This document shows positions 10,617 through 26,378 of a DNA stretch of 64,000 bases, piece after piece. The stretch is from Phycomyces nitens. Taxonomy: Eukaryota > Mucoromycota > Mucoromycetes > Mucorales > Phycomycetaceae. The notes below the pieces were generated by a model. The model was not told where the DNA came from, did no database searches, and worked only from the letters and a program-made list of their open reading frames with translations. Location of the stretch: contig JAHRBC010000002.1 of NCBI GenBank assembly GCA_022702545.1, positions 5,766,001 to 5,830,000 on the forward strand. The letters run 5' to 3'. How positions within the stretch are numbered: the first letter of the stretch is position 1; every line of letters begins with the position of its first letter. Made by a program: the position numbers and the translations under genes.

Positions 10617-13600
10617 TTACTATTACTCATTCTAACATTTACATTTTGCTTTTCTCAATCTCTTGAATTCAATCGGCATCGTTGACAGCATGTCCAAAGT
10701 ACAAGATGCTCATCCCACAGACTTTTTTTGTTTTTGTTTTTTCAAACCCTTTGATATTTAAGAAATAAATCATAATGAGGCTTAACATAGACGGAATGAA
10801 GATTGCATGCATCTGCAGACACGGAACCATACTGCCCGCAACAACCCCTTGTACCATTAAACAATACAAGAAAATTGAGGCTCTATTATGGTCTTGGGGT
10901 GTATTTTTTTAGGAGGGGTTGGACCATTTGTTATAGTGAATCGCAACCTGGATACCATTTTTTTTTGGGTATTTTTTAAAACATTATATTCTGCTATTAT
11001 ACAAGAATGTTTCTAATTACGAGGATGGTGGATGAGAGCAGTGAGAGCGTCTAGTATGGTCATACCGACTGCTATTTAATGTCAAGCGTATATATATATA
11101 TTAGGTTTATCACTGGGGTGTTTGAAAATTTATTTTTCAAGCATGTGTATCTACAGGCACCCAGAATATGCGCTCTGCCATTCTAGTATATAATAGCACA
11201 AAGTAAACTGCACTTTTCCTAAAGATATTCACTCTGGTGTATATGTATTATTGTCTTTTGAGAAAAGCCGAATGCTCAGTCCTTTACAAGCGCACTTTAA
11301 GTTGATTGATGGTACACTCTACAATAACCGAAAATTCGTTATGTTTCATGCGATATAGCATTTCTTGTCCTTGTATGTTTAAACTGGATATATTTAAGGG
11401 CTAAAACTCTGGTATAGCCCCATCCTTCTGGCTCTATTATGTTGGATGTTAATCTGGGATTGGGATTATGGTTTCAAGATTAAATAGTGAATAAAATAGC
11501 TTTCTAGTTGGCCATTATAAAATCATGAATAGACTCAAATATTTTCAAACGTCTAAGAAATCCATTTCAGCAATAAAATCATAGCGTTAGCCTGCTAGTT
11601 AGGGGGATAAAAGCATTTGTTAAAAAAATGGAGTTTGGCTGGATGGCTCATTTGCAGAATCGGCTGCTTTGTTTACACTTTATACCCCCTTGGCCATTTT
11701 GTGGGCATGTTTTCAATTGGCTAGTAACACTGTTTCAACCTAGTGTCAATCTTTGATGAGGGTCATTCAAGAAAGGATCCAAGAAGTATAAAAAAGTGTC
11801 CGGAAAAGAATAAGTGCGCTCTGTACACTGTGCTTTTGACAGAGGTAACTTTGTGTCCACTCTCTAACAAAGTTAAAGTAACGCTCACCGTTCTAAAAGA
11901 TGAGCCCAGGCATAAAAACGTCTGTATGCGAAAGCATAGATTGTATGGTGACACAAAATCAGATAGGCCTGAACTGTTGGTAGCATGTATTTTGTACCAT
12001 CTGCCGCCGTTCCTGGCCGTTTGTAAAGTAAAAGAGTCCTCCAAAACACCGGAGCCTGTCTATTCTTCTTTATTCATGCTGTCCTTGTACATTTCGATTA
12101 TGTGCAGCAACGAAAGGAATTGTGAATTTTTAAAATGCTCCAAAATACTGATAATATACCTTGGTAGTGTCAAAAACAACATTTTTCTATATAATTCTCT
12201 TTTGACACACTCACCAAATATTAACAGATTTATCATATTTATCCAATTTATCTAATATTAACTATCCAGAGATAATCCCACTCCAACCTGCCCTTCTACT
12301 TACAATCATACCGAGTCACAGCGTTTTCTTGTATTCTATTCCTTCCTAATCTATAATATGCGTTCCCCTAAATTTAGGAAGCCTTTGACAGAACAATGGT
12401 ACCACAACGGCTGTACGCATTATCTGCCGAAAAGAAAGAAAGTAAAGCATATAAAAATGTCTACAAACTATTAGTAATTACAGCTATTATATTGAATCGA
12501 TTATATTAGCCTACACTATATTAAACTCTAATAAACTATATAGCTACGGCATTTTCGCTGTTTAATATCGCCTAGATATTCAAATTCAATAAATAATAGA
12601 AAAGTTATACAAGCAGTAAAGAAAAATCGTCTAAAAGCAGAGATTATCAAGCTATTGAGCCGTTGCAGGGCGCCAAACCCTCACATAATATGAAGGATTC
12701 TCACAGTGGTAAGCCATAGAGCTCACATGACTTGATCACTCTGTCAAATAAAAGTTTGACTGAAAATTTTCCCATAAGAAATAAACAACAGTGGGAACTT
12801 GGGGAGAGCGCCTTTCTCTTGTACACCAGCTTACTACTTTTCATTGCTGACCTCAGCTTGAGCCCTTTTTGCCGATGACGATGTAAGTACGCATTGCAAT
12901 TAGCACATTACAAACAACATCACTAACTAGACCCGGTCTTATGTACTTTAGACCGTGGACTGTGGACTGTGGACTGTAGAGCGGATTTTTGACAGTGGAC
13001 TTGCAGATTGTGGATGTAATGTAGATGTGGATGTTGACTGTGGACTGTAGACTGTAGACTGTAGACTGTAGACTGTAGACTGTAGACTGTAGACTGTAGA
13101 CTGTGGACTGTGGACTGTAAGTACATCTTCTTTTTATTTGTAATCGGCAAGTAAACCATAAGCCTAATACTATGTATAGCTCTTTTCCTATAGACACGAA
13201 AGTGTGTGGGGAGGTTATCACACAGCCTTAATGGTGGAGGGGAGCCAGGGTCTCAAAATGTGGGGCGTCCGCAGCCAGGTATTTTTCAAGGCAATATCTG
13301 GTGGGAGGAAGTTTGCAGGTTGAAAAAGTAGGGCGTCTACTACCTACGGGTGAGGGGAAGTATTGTGGTAGCCGTGCATCTGCAAGGTCTTAAGTGTGGG
13401 GTGTCCGCAGCCAGGTATTCGTTCAAGCCGGTGTCTGGTGGGAGGAAGTCTGCAGGTTGAAAAAGTAGGGCGTCTACTACCTACGGGTGAGGGGAAGTAT
13501 TGTGGTAGCCGTGCATCTGCAAGGTCTTAAGTGTGGGGTGTCCGCAGCCAGGTATCTGTTCAAGCCAGTATCTGGTGGGAGGAAGTTTGCAGGTTGAAAA

Positions 13601-15927
13601 AGTAGGGCGTCTACTACCTACGGGTGTTGGGGAATTGTGGGACAAAGTGCTTGACGAAGCACAAATAAATGCGTACGTATTTATTTAATATCATGATGAT
13701 GACCTTGCTTACATATGAATTACCTATATGAATTCAAAAAAGCATTATCTGAATGATAACCTTAAATAATTACGTTTTATTTTATTGTTTAATTTATCAA
13801 TGACTAGTAATAATAATAATAATAATAATAAATTCAATATATACCATACAACACAATTCATATTCAAAGTTTTTATAATCGCAATAAACTAATACAAGTA
13901 CGGATTGGATGGATCCAAGTCTGGATCGTTTTCAATTTCTTGCACCCGAAAACAATTCCGTATATTAGCTGTGATCATTTAGTTACATACAAATCGCTCC
14001 TTATAATCAATATACAATCAATATTAGTCTATATTACACCGCCCACCATAGAATCCATTACCAAGCTTGTATCGGCTTTCTGTTGATTTGACCCCAATTC
14101 ACATAATTTAGTAATATCAAAAAATAAGAATAATATACTCTCTCAGTCCCCTTGACACATTCGATCAATTTAACCAGCTACAAAAGCTTCACTGCGAAAA
14201 ATCCCACCCAAAATCCCGATCCATCATATCCATCTTTAAACCTTTTTATTAGTCTTTCAACTCTTTTTCTACTAATCGATCCTCTATTAAATCATTTATT
14301 CAATACACTCAACACTAACCCAATCAAATCTAAACACTTGTTCGCTCAATAATCTCATATTTCAAAAACTCTATAAATCCATCCCATCTTATCCATACTG
14401 GATCATTACATCCACAATCTCCTTCAATTCAATCAATTCAATCAATTCTCCCCTCTCAACCCCTCTCAACCACAAACCCACATATAATAATCATTTAAAA
14501 TCCACATATCCCACTTCAACAACTCTTTTTCACTCTATACAAACTATACTTTCTCCACAAATCCTTAAATCCCGCCATTCTTATCATACCCTCCTATCTA
14601 ACCTCAATTTTTCAATCCTTACTCACAAAATACAATCATACAATATATCATACAATATATCACATACTTATCTCAACAACAACAAACTAATCAACTCAAA
14701 TTCAATAAAACTCACTCTCATCCTTCTACCCCTTCTCTTCAATCATTCATTCATTCATTCATTCATTCAACAAAATCTTTTTACTCAACGTCACACCCAA
14801 ACCCTTATCTTCTCAATCCATATAAATAAAATATCTCATATTTCTCACCTCTTAATTTCTTTCCCCACCTTTAAAATTTTCTTTCTTAATCTCTTGAATT
14901 GGGTTGACATATTTTGCAACATGCTGAAAGTATAAAACACTCGGCCCCCATAATACTCTGTATACACTTTGATTTAAGAAAAGGAATCGTAATTGGGGTT
15001 AAAATTAGCCGAATGAAAGTTGCAGACATTCCCAGATACAAAATATATCACCTACCACAATCCGTAGATTGGTTTTATGAAGTATCTTTACAAGGAAGAC
15101 AAGGGAATAATACTATTAACCTAGACATGCATAAAGGTGCATAAAGGTGCATTGAATGTAACCAATAGGATGTTCTCAATATTTGTCTGTATATGTCTGT
15201 ATTTTCAGTCTCAATGTTTATGTTTGTTCGCTACAGTGTAGATTACGTTGATTTATATCCTATTCACCCCTTAACACCAAGGACATCAATTAAATCATCG
15301 TAATTTTTTTTTCCTATTTTTTTTAAAAATAAGATTTTTGTCCCCCGTATTCGCAAAATCATATGTATTTTCAGTCTCAATGTTTATGTTTGTTCGCTAC
15401 AGTGTAGATTACGTTGATTTATATACTATTCACCCCTTAATACCAAGGACATCAATTAAATCATCGTAATTTTTTTCCTCCATTTTTTTATAAAATAAGA
15501 TTTTTGTCCCCCGTATTTGCAAATCGATGGTGCAAATAGATATGACACTTAGAGGCGGATAACTAATTTATAAATATCTGACACACTAACACACAATATA
15601 TCTTGTATTTGTCCAAATATTTAATAAATGGCTGGACATCTTTATATAATCGAAATACAACAATATACATTCCAAGGCCTGCTTCATTCCAGATGTCTTG
15701 TATTGCTTTGGTTCCCAAATAAATTTATTCTCATGTATAGACCAACTATGACATTATTAGTAAATAGACGCCATGTATTTTTGCCTGTAGAAACCTATAA
15801 ATACTATAAATAATTATTTATATCTCCAACTAAGAAACCTTAACTACTGACTCACTCACTCTCTCACTCTCTCTAACTATTTGTGCTGGGTACCTATTCA
15901 AAGCTTTCACCGTATTATTCGCGACTA
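10617..15927. repeat. Tandem macrosatellite unit 3 (A to B transition)
   Basis: Third copy, 5,311 bp. Most of it carries subtype A bases, but near 15,720 it shows a T found in subtype B (in the 61-codon frame) and its last few hundred bases resemble unit 4. The change from A to B therefore happens inside this unit, as expected from unequal exchange or gene conversion. Confidence 0.95.
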
Positions 15928-18900
15928 TTACTATTACTCATTCTAACATTTAAACTTTTTCTTTTCTCAATCTCTTGAATTCAATCGGCATCGTTGACAG
16001 CATGTCCAAAGTACAAGATGCTCATCCCACAGACTTTTTTTTGTTTTTATTTTTTCAAACCCTTTGATATTTAAGAAATAAATCATGATGAGGCTTAACA
16101 TAGACGGAATGAAGATTGCATGCATCTGCAGACACGGAACCATACTGTCCGCAACAACCCCTTGTACCATTAAACAATACAAGAAAATTGAGGCTCTATT
16201 ATAGTCTTGGGGTGTATTTTTTTAGGAGAGGTTGGACCATTTGTTATAGTGAATCGCAACCTGGATACCATTTTTTTTGGGGTATTTTTTAAAACATTAT
16301 ATTCTGCTATTATACAAGAATGTTTCTAATTATGAGGATGGTGGATGAGAGTAGTGAGAGCGTCTAGTATGGTCATACCGACTGCTATTTAATGTCAAGT
16401 ATATATATATATATTAGGTTTATCACTGGGGTGTTTGAAAATTTATTTTTCAAGCATGTGTATCTACAGGCACCCAGAATATGCGCTCTGCCATTCTAGT
16501 ATATAATAGCACAAAGTAAACCGCACTTTTCCTAAAGATATTCACTCTGGTGTATATGTATTATTGTCTTTTGAGAAAAGCCGAATGCTCAGTCCTTTAC
16601 AAGCGCACTTTAAGTTGATTGATGGTACACTCTACAACAACCGAAAATTCGTTATGTTTCATGCGATATAGCATTTCTTGTCCTTGTATGTTTAAACTGG
16701 ATATATTTAAGGGCTAAAATTCTGGTATAGCCCCATCCTTCTGGCTCTATTATGTTGGATGTTAATCTGGGATTGGGATTATGGTTTCAAGATTAAATAG
16801 TGAGTAAAATAGCTTTCTAGTTGGCCATTATAAAATCATGAATAGACTCAAATATTTTCAAACGTCTAAGAAATCCATTTCAGCAATAAAATCATAGCGT
16901 TAGCCTGCTAGTTAGGGGGATAAAAGCATTTGTTAAAAAAATGGAGTTTGGCTGGATGGCTCATTTGCAGAATCGGCTGCTTTGTTTACACTTTATACCC
17001 CCTTGGCCATTTTGTGGGAATGTTTTCAATTGGCTAGTAACACTGTTTCAACCTAGTGTCAATCTTTGATGAGGGTCATTCAAGAAAGGATCCAAGAAGT
17101 ATAAAAAAGTGTCCGGAAAAGAATAAGTGCGCTCTGTACACTGTGCTTTTGACAGAGGTAACTTTGTGTCCACTCTCTAACAAAGTTAAAGTAACGCTCA
17201 CCGTTCTAAAAGATGAGCCCAGGCATAAAAACGTCTGTATGCGAAAGCATAGATTGTATGGTGACACAAAATCAGATAGGCCTGAACTGTTGGTAGCATG
17301 TATTTTGTACCATCTGCCGCCGTTCCTGGCCGTTTGTAAAGTAAAAGAGTCCTCCAAAACACCGGAGCCTGTCTATTCTTCTTTATTCATGCTGTCCTTG
17401 TACATTTCGATTATGTGCAGCAACGAAAGGAATTGTGAATTTTTAAAATGCTCCAAAATACTGATAATATACCTTGGTAGTGTCAAAAACAACATTTTTC
17501 TATATAATTCTCTTTTGACACACTCACCAAATATTAACAGATTTATCATATTTATCCAATTTATCTAATATTAACTATCCAGAGATAATCCCACTCCAAC
17601 CTGCCCTTCTACTTACAATCATACCGAGTCACGGCGTTTTCTTGTATTCTATTCCTTCCTAATCTATAATATGCTTTCCCCTAAATTTAGGAAGCCTTTG
17701 ACAGAACAATGGTACCACAACGGCTGTACGCATTATCTGCCGAAAAGAAAGAAAGTAAAACATATAAAAATGTCTACAAACTATTAGTAATTACAGCTAT
17801 TATATTGAATCGATTATATTAGCCTACACTATATTAAACTCTAATAAACTATATAGCTACGGCATTTTCGCTGTTTAATATCGCCTAGATATTCAAATTC
17901 AATAAATAATAGAAAAGTTATACAAGCAGTAAAGAAAAATCGTCTAAAAGCAGAGATTATCAAGCTATTGAGCCGTTGCAGGGCGCCAAACCCTCACATA
18001 ATATGAAGGATTCTCACAGTGGTAAGCCATAGAGCTCACATGACTTGATCACTCTGTCAAATAAAAGTTTGACTGAAAATTTTCCCATAAGAAATAAACA
18101 ACAGTGGGAACTTGGGGAGAGCGCCTTTCTCTTGTACACCAGCTTACTACTTTTCATTGCTGACCTCAGCTTGGGCCCTTTTTTGCCGATGACGATGTAA
18201 GTACGCATTGCAATTAGCACATTACAAACAACATCACTAACTGGACCCGGTCTTATGCACTTTAGACCGTGGACTGTGGACTGTGGACTGTAGAGCGGAT
18301 TTTTGACAGTGGACTTGCAGATTGTGGATGTGAGATGTGATGTTGAACTGTGGACTGTAGACTGTAGACTGTAGACTGTAGACTGTAGACTGTAGACTGT
18401 AGACTGTGGACTGTGGACTGTCAACTGTAAGTACCTCTTCTTTTTATTTGTAATCGCCAAGTAAAACATAAGCCTAATACTATGTATAGCTCTTTTCCCA
18501 TAGACACGAAAGTGCGTGGGGAGGTTATCCCACTGCCTTAATGGTGGTGGGGTTCCAGGGTCTCAAAATGTGGGGCGTCCGCAGCCAGGTATTTTTCAAG
18601 GCAATATCTGGTGGGAGGAAGTTTGCAGGTTGAAAAAGTAGGGCGTCTACTACCTACGGGTGAGGGGAAGTATTGTGGTAGCCGTGCATCTGCAAGGTCT
18701 TAAGTGTGGGGTGTCCGCAGCCAGGTAGTCGTTCAAGCCGGTATCTGGTGGGAGGAAGTCTGCAGGTTGAAAAAGTAGGGCGTCTACTACCTACGGGTGA
18801 GGGGAAGTATTGTGGTAGCCATGCATCTGCAAGGTCTTAAGTGTGGGGTGTCCGCAGCCAGGTATCTGTTCAGGCCGGTATCTGGTGGGAGGAAGTTTGC

Positions 18901-21238
18901 AGGTTGAAAAAGTAGGGCGTCTACTACCTACGGGTGTTGGGGAATCGTGGGGCAAAGTGCTTGACGAAGCACAAATAAATGCGTACGTATTTATTTAATA
19001 TCATGATGATGACCTTGCTTACATATGAATTACCTATATGAATTCAAAAAAGCATTATCTGAATGATAACCTTAAATAATTACGTTTTATTGTATTTTTT
19101 AATTTATCAATGACTAGTAATAACAATAATAATAAAAATTCAATATATACCATACAACACAATTCATATTCAAAGTTTTTATAATCGCAATAAACTAATA
19201 CAAGTACGAATTGGATGGATCCAAGTCTGGATCGTTTTCAATTTCTTGCACCCGAAAACAATTCCGTATATTAGCTGTGATCATTTAGTTACATACAAAT
19301 CGCTCCTTATAATCAATATACAATCAATATTAGCCTATATTACACCGCCCACCATAGAATCCATTATCAAGCTTGTATCTGATCTCTGTTGATTTGACCG
19401 CAATCCACATAATTTAGTAATATCAAAAAATAAGAATAATATAGTCTCTCAGTCCCCTTGACACATTCGATCAATTTAACCAGCTACAAAATCTTCACTG
19501 CAAAAATCCCACCCAAAATCCCAATCCATCATATCCATCTTTAAACCTTTTTATTAGTCTTTCAACTCTTTTTCTACTAATCGATCCTCTATTAAATCAT
19601 TTATTCAATACACTCAACACTAACCCAATCAAATCTAAACACTTGTTCGCTCAATAATCCCATATTTCAAAAAACTCTATAAATCCATCCCATCTTATCC
19701 ATACTGGATCATTACATCCACAATCTCCTTCAATTCAATCAATTCAATCAATTCTCCCCTCTCAACCCCTCTCAACCACAAACACACATACAATAATCAT
19801 TTAAAATCCACATATCCCACTTCAAAAACTCTTTTTCACTTTATACAAACTATACTTTCTCCACAAATCCTTAAATCCCGCAATTCTTATCATACCCCCT
19901 ATCTAACCTCAATTTTTCAATCCTTACTCACAAAATACAATCATACAATATATCATACAATATATCACATACTTATCTCAACAACAACAAACTAATCAAC
20001 TCAAATTCAATAAAACTCACTCTCATCCTTCTACCCCTTCTCTTCAATCATTCATTCATTCATTCATTCATTCAACAAAATCTTTTACTCAACGTCACAC
20101 CCAAACCCTTATCTTCTCAATCCATATAAATAAAATATCTCATATTCCTCACCTCTTAATTTCTTTCCCCACCTTTAAAATTTTCTTTCTTAATCTCTTG
20201 AATTGGGTTGTCATATTTTGCAACATGCTGAAGGTATAAAACACTCGGCCCCCATAATACTCTGTATACACTTTGATTTAAGAAAAGGAATCGTAATTGG
20301 GGTTAAAATTGGCCGAATGAAAGTTGCAGACATTCCCAGATACAAAATATATCACCTACCACAATCCGTAGATTGGTTTTATGAAGTATCTTTACAAGGA
20401 AGACAAGGGAATAATACTATTAACCTAGACGTGCATAAAGGTGCATAAAGGTGCATTGAATGTAACCAATAGGATGTTCTCTATATTTGTCTGTATTTGT
20501 CTGTATTTTCAGTCTCAATGTTTATGTTTATTCGCTACAGTGTAGATTACGTTGATTTATATCCTATTCACCCCTTAATACCAAGGAAATCAATTAAATC
20601 ATCGTAATTTTTTTTTCCTATTTTTTTTAAAAATAAGATTTTTGTCCCCCGTATTCGCAAAATCATATGTATTTTCAGTCTCAATGTTTATGTTTGTTCG
20701 CTACAGTGTAGATTACGTTGATTTATATCCTATTCACCCCTTAATACCAAGGACATCAATTAAATCATCGTAATTTTTTTCCTCCATTTTTTATAAAATA
20801 AGATTTTTGTCCCCCGTATTCGCAAATCGATGGTGCAAATAGATATGACACTTAGAGGCGGATAACTAATTTATAAATATCTGACACACTAACACACAAT
20901 ATATCTTGTATCTGTCCAAATATTTAATAAATGGCTGGACATCTTTATATAATCGAAATACAACAATATACATTCCAAGGCCTGCTTCATTCCAGATGTC
21001 TTGTATTGCTTTGGTTCCCAAATAAATTTATTCTCATGTATAGACCAACTATGACATTATTAGTAAATAGACGCCATGTATTTTTGCCTGTAGAAACCTA
21101 TAAATACTATAAATAATTATTTGTATCTCCAACTAAGAAACCTTAACTACTGACTCACTCACTCACTCACTCTCTCACTCTCTCTAACTATTTGTGCTGG
21201 GTACCTATTCAAAGCTTTCACCGTATTATTCGCGACTA
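15928..21238. repeat. Tandem macrosatellite unit 4 (subtype B, long form)
   Basis: Fourth copy, 5,311 bp. It carries subtype B substitutions through most of its length but keeps three 137-bp repeats (from 18,570) and a long heptamer tract, like subtype A. It looks like the precursor form of the shorter units 5-7. Confidence 0.95.
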
Positions 21239-24200
21239 TTACTATTACTCATTCTAACATTTAAACTTTTTCTTTTCTCAATCTCTTGAATTCAATCGGC
21301 ATCGTTGACAGCATGTCCAAAGTACAAGATGCTCATCCCACAGACTTTTTTTGTTTTTATTTTTTCAAACCCTTTGATATTTAAGAAATAAATCATGATG
21401 AGGCTTAACATAGACGGAATGAAGATTGCATGCATCTGCAGACACGGAACCATACTGTCCGCAACAACCCCTTGTACCATTAAACAATACAAGAAAATTG
21501 AGGCTCTATTATAGTCTTGGGGTGTATTTTTTTAGGAGAGGTTGGACCATTTGTTATAGTGAATCGCAACCTGGATACCATTTTTTTTGGGGTATTTTTT
21601 AAAACATTATATTCTGCTATTATACAAGAATGTTTCTAATTATGAGGATGGTGGATGAGAGTAGTGAGAGCGTCTAGTATGGTCATACCGACTGCTATTT
21701 AATGTCAAGTATATATATATATATATTAGGTTTATCACTGGGGTGTTTGAAAATTTATTTTTCAAGCATGTGTATCTACAGGCACCCAGAATATGCGCTC
21801 TGCCATTCTAGTATATAATAGCACAAAGTAAACCGCACTTTTCCTAAAGATATTCACTCTGGTGTATATGTATTATTGTCTTTTGAGAAAAGCCGAATGC
21901 TCAGTCCTTTACAAGCGCACTTTAAGTTGATTGATGGTACACTCTACAACAACCGAAAATTCGTTATGTTTCATGCGATATAGCATTTCTTGTCCTTGTA
22001 TGTTTAAACTGGATATATTTAAGGGCTAAAATTCTGGTATAGCCCCATCCTTCTGGCTCTATTATGTTGGATGTTAATCTGGGATTGGGATTATGGTTTC
22101 AAGATTAAATAGTGAGTAAAATAGCTTTCTAGTTGGCCATTATAAAATCATGAATAGACTCAAATATTTTCAAACGTCTAAGAAATCCATTTCAGCAATA
22201 AAATCATAGCGTTAGCCTGCTAGTTAGGGGGATAAAAGCATTTGTTAAAAAATGGAGTTTGGCTGGATGGCTCATTTGCAGAATCGGCTGCTTTGTTTAC
22301 ACTTTATACCCCCTTGGCCATTTTGTGGGAATGTTTTCAATTGGCTAGTAACACTGTTTCAACCTAGTGTCAATCTTTGATGAGGGTCATTCAAGAAAGG
22401 ATCCAAGAAGTATAAAAAAGTGTCCGGAAAAGAATAAGTGCGCTCTGTACACTGTGCTTTTGACAGAGGTAACTTTGTGTCCACTCTCTAACAAAGTTAA
22501 AGTAACGCTCACCGTTCTAAAAGATGAGCCCAGGCATAAAAACGTCTGTATGCGAAAGCATAGATTGTATGGTGACACAAAATCAGATAGGCCTGAACTG
22601 TTGGTAGCATGTATTTTGTACCATCTGCCGCCGTTCCTGGCCGTTTGTAAAGTAAAAGAGTCCTCCAAAACACCGGAGCCTGTCTATTCTTCTTTATTCA
22701 TGCTGTCCTTGTACATTTCGATTATGTGCAGCAACGAAAGGAATTGTGAATTTTTAAAATGCTCCAAAATACTGATAATATACCTTGGTAGTGTCAAAAA
22801 CAACATTTTTCTATATAATTCTCTTTTGACACACTCACCAAATATTAACAGATTTATCATATTTATCCAATTTATCTAATATTAACTATCCAGAGATAAT
22901 CCCACTCCAACCTGCCCTTCTACTTACAATCATACCGAGTCACGGCGTTTTCTTGTATTCTATTCCTTCCTAATCTATAATATGCTTTCCCTAAATTTAG
23001 GAAGCCTTTGACAGAACAATGGTACCACAACGGCTGTACGCATTATCTGCCGAAAAGAAAGAAAGTAAAACATATAAAAATGTCTACAAACTATTAGTAA
23101 TTACAGCTATTATATTGAATCGATTATATTAGCCTACACTATATTAAACTCTAATAAACTATATAGCTACGGCATTTTCGCTGTTTAATATCGCCTAGAT
23201 ATTCAAATTCAATAAATAATAGAAAAGTTATACAAGCAGTAAAGAAAAATCGTCTAAAAGCAGAGATTATCAAGCTATTGAGCCGTTGCAGGGCGCCAAA
23301 CCCTCACATAATATGAAGGATTCTCACAGTGGTAAGCCATAGAGCTCACATGACTTGATCACTCTGTCAAATAAAAGTTTGACTGAAAATTTTCCCATAA
23401 GAAATAAACAACAGTGGGAACTTGGGGAGAGCGCCTTTCTCTTGTACACCAGCTTACTACTTTTCATTGCTGACCTCAGCTTGGGCCCTTTTTTGCCGAT
23501 GACGATGTAAGTACGCATTGCAATTAGCACATTACAAACAACATCACTAACTGGACCCGGTCTTATGCACTTTAGACCGTGGACTGTGGACTGTGGACTG
23601 TAGAGCGGATTTTTGACAGTGGACTTGCAGATTGTGGATGTGGAATGTAGATGTGGATGTGGAATGTAGACTGTAGACTCTGGACTGTGGACTGTGGACT
23701 GTCAACTGTAAGTACCTCTTCTTTTTATTTGTAATCGCCAAGTAAAACATAAGCCTAATACTATGTATAGCTCTTTTCCCATAGACACGAAAGTGCGTGG
23801 GGAGGTTATCCCACTGCCTTAATGGTGGTGGGGTTCCAGGGTCTCAAAATGTGGGGCGTCCGCAGCCAGGTAGTCGTTCAAGCCGGTATCTGGTGGGAGG
23901 AAGTCTGCAGGTTGAAAAAGTAGGGCGTCTACTACCTACGGGTGAGGGGAAGTATTGTGGTAGCCATGCATCTGCAAGGTCTTAAGTGTGGGGTGTCCGC
24001 AGCCAGGTATCTGTTCAGGCCGGTATCTGGTGGGAGGAAGTTTGCAGGTTGAAAAAGTAGGGCGTCTACTACCTACGGGTGTTGGGGAATCGTGGGGCAA
24101 AGTGCTTGACGAAGCACAAATAAATGCGTACGTATTTATTTAATATCATGATGATGACCTTGCTTACATATGAATTACCTATATGAATTCAAAAAAGCAT

Positions 24201-26378
24201 TATCTGAATGATAACCTTAAATAATTACGTTTTATTGTATTTTTTAATTTATCAATGACTAGTAATAACAATAATAATAATAAAAATTCAATATATACCA
24301 TACAACACAATTCATATTCAAAGTTTTTATAATCGCAATAAACTAATACAAGTACGAATTGGATGGATCCAAGTCTGGATCGTTTTCAATTTCTTGCACC
24401 CGAAAACAATTCCGTATATTAGCTGTGATCATTTAGTTACATACAAATCGCTCCTTATAATCAATATACAATCAATATTAGCCTATATTACACCGCCCAC
24501 CATAGAATCCATTATCAAGCTTGTATCTGATCTCTGTTGATTTGACCGCAATCCACATAATTTAGTAATATCAAAAAATAAGAATAATATAGTCTCTCAG
24601 TCCCCTTGACACATTCGATCAATTTAACCAGCTACAAAATCTTCACTGCAAAAATCCCACCCAAAATCCCAATCCATCATATCCATCTTTAAACCTTTTT
24701 ATTAGTCTTTCAACTCTTTTTCTACTAATCGATCCTCTATTAAATCATTTATTCAATACACTCAACACTAACCCAATCAAATCTAAACACTTGTTCGCTC
24801 AATAATCCCATATTTCAAAAACTCTATAAATCCATCCCATCTTATCCATACTGGATCATTACATCCACAATCTCCTTCAATTCAATCAATTCAATCAATT
24901 CTCCCCTCTCAACCCCTCTCAACCACAAACACACATACAATAATCATTTAAAATCCACATATCCCACTTCAAAAACTCTTTTTCACTTTATACAAACTAT
25001 ACTTTCTCCACAAATCCTTAAATCCCGCAATTCTTATCATACCCCCTATCTAACCTCAATTTTTCAATCCTTACTCACAAAATACAATCATACAATATAT
25101 CATACAATATATCACATACTTATCTCAACAACAACAAACTAATCAACTCAAATTCAATAAAACTCACTCTCATCCTTCTACCCCTTCTCTTCAATCATTC
25201 ATTCATTCATTCATTCATTCAACAAAATCTTTTTACTCAACGTCACACCCAAACCCTTATCTTCTCAATCCATATAAATAAAATATCTCATATTCCTCAC
25301 CTCTTAATTTCTTTCCCCACCTTTAAAATTTTCTTTCTTAATCTCTTGAATTGGGTTGTCATATTTTGCAACATGCTGAAGGTATAAAACACTCGGCCCC
25401 CATAATACTCTGTATACACTTTGATTTAAGAAAAGGAATCGTAATTGGGGTTAAAATTGGCCGAATGAAAGTTGCAGACATTCCCAGATACAAAATATAT
25501 CACCTACCACAATCCGTAGATTGGTTTTATGAAGTATCTTTACAAGGAAGACAAGGGAATAATACTATTAACCTAGACGTGCATAAAGGTGCATAAAGGT
25601 GCATTGAATGTAACCAATAGGATGTTCTCTATATTTGTCTGTATTTGTCTGTATTTTCAGTCTCAATGTTTATGTTTATTCGCTACAGTGTAGATTACGT
25701 TGATTTATATCCTATTCACCCCTTAATACCAAGGAAATCAATTAAATCATCGTAATTTTTTTCCTATTTTTTTTAAAAATAAGATTTTTGTCCCCCGTAT
25801 TCGCAAAATCATATGTATTTTCAGTCTCAATGTTTATGTTTGTTCGCTACAGTGTAGATTACGTTGATTTATATCCTATTCACCCCTTAATACCAAGGAC
25901 ATCAATTAAATCATCGTAATTTTTTTCCTCCATTTTTTTTATAAAATAAGATTTTTGTCCCCCGTATTCGCAAATCGATGGTGCAAATAGATATGACACT
26001 TAGAGGCGGATAACTAATTTATAAATATCTGACACACTAACACACAATATATCTTGTATCTGTCCAAATATTTAATAAATGGCTGGACATCTTTATATAA
26101 TCGAAATACAACAATATACATTCCAAGGCCTGCTTCATTCCAGATGTCTTGTATTGCTTTGGTTCCCAAATAAATTTATTCTCATGTATAGACCAACTAT
26201 GACATTATTAGTAAATAGACGCCATGTATTTTTGCCTGTAGAAACCTATAAATACTATAAATAATTATTTGTATCTCCAACTAAGAAACCTTAACTACTG
26301 ACTCACTCACTCTCTCACTCTCTCTAACTATTTGTGCTGGGTACCTATTCAAAGCTTTCACCGTATTATTCGCGACTA
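21239..26378. repeat. Tandem macrosatellite unit 5 (subtype B, short form)
   Basis: Fifth copy, 5,140 bp. It is about 170 bp shorter than unit 4 because one 137-bp repeat is missing (two remain, from 23,851) and the heptamer tract is reduced to a few copies. Confidence 0.95.
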
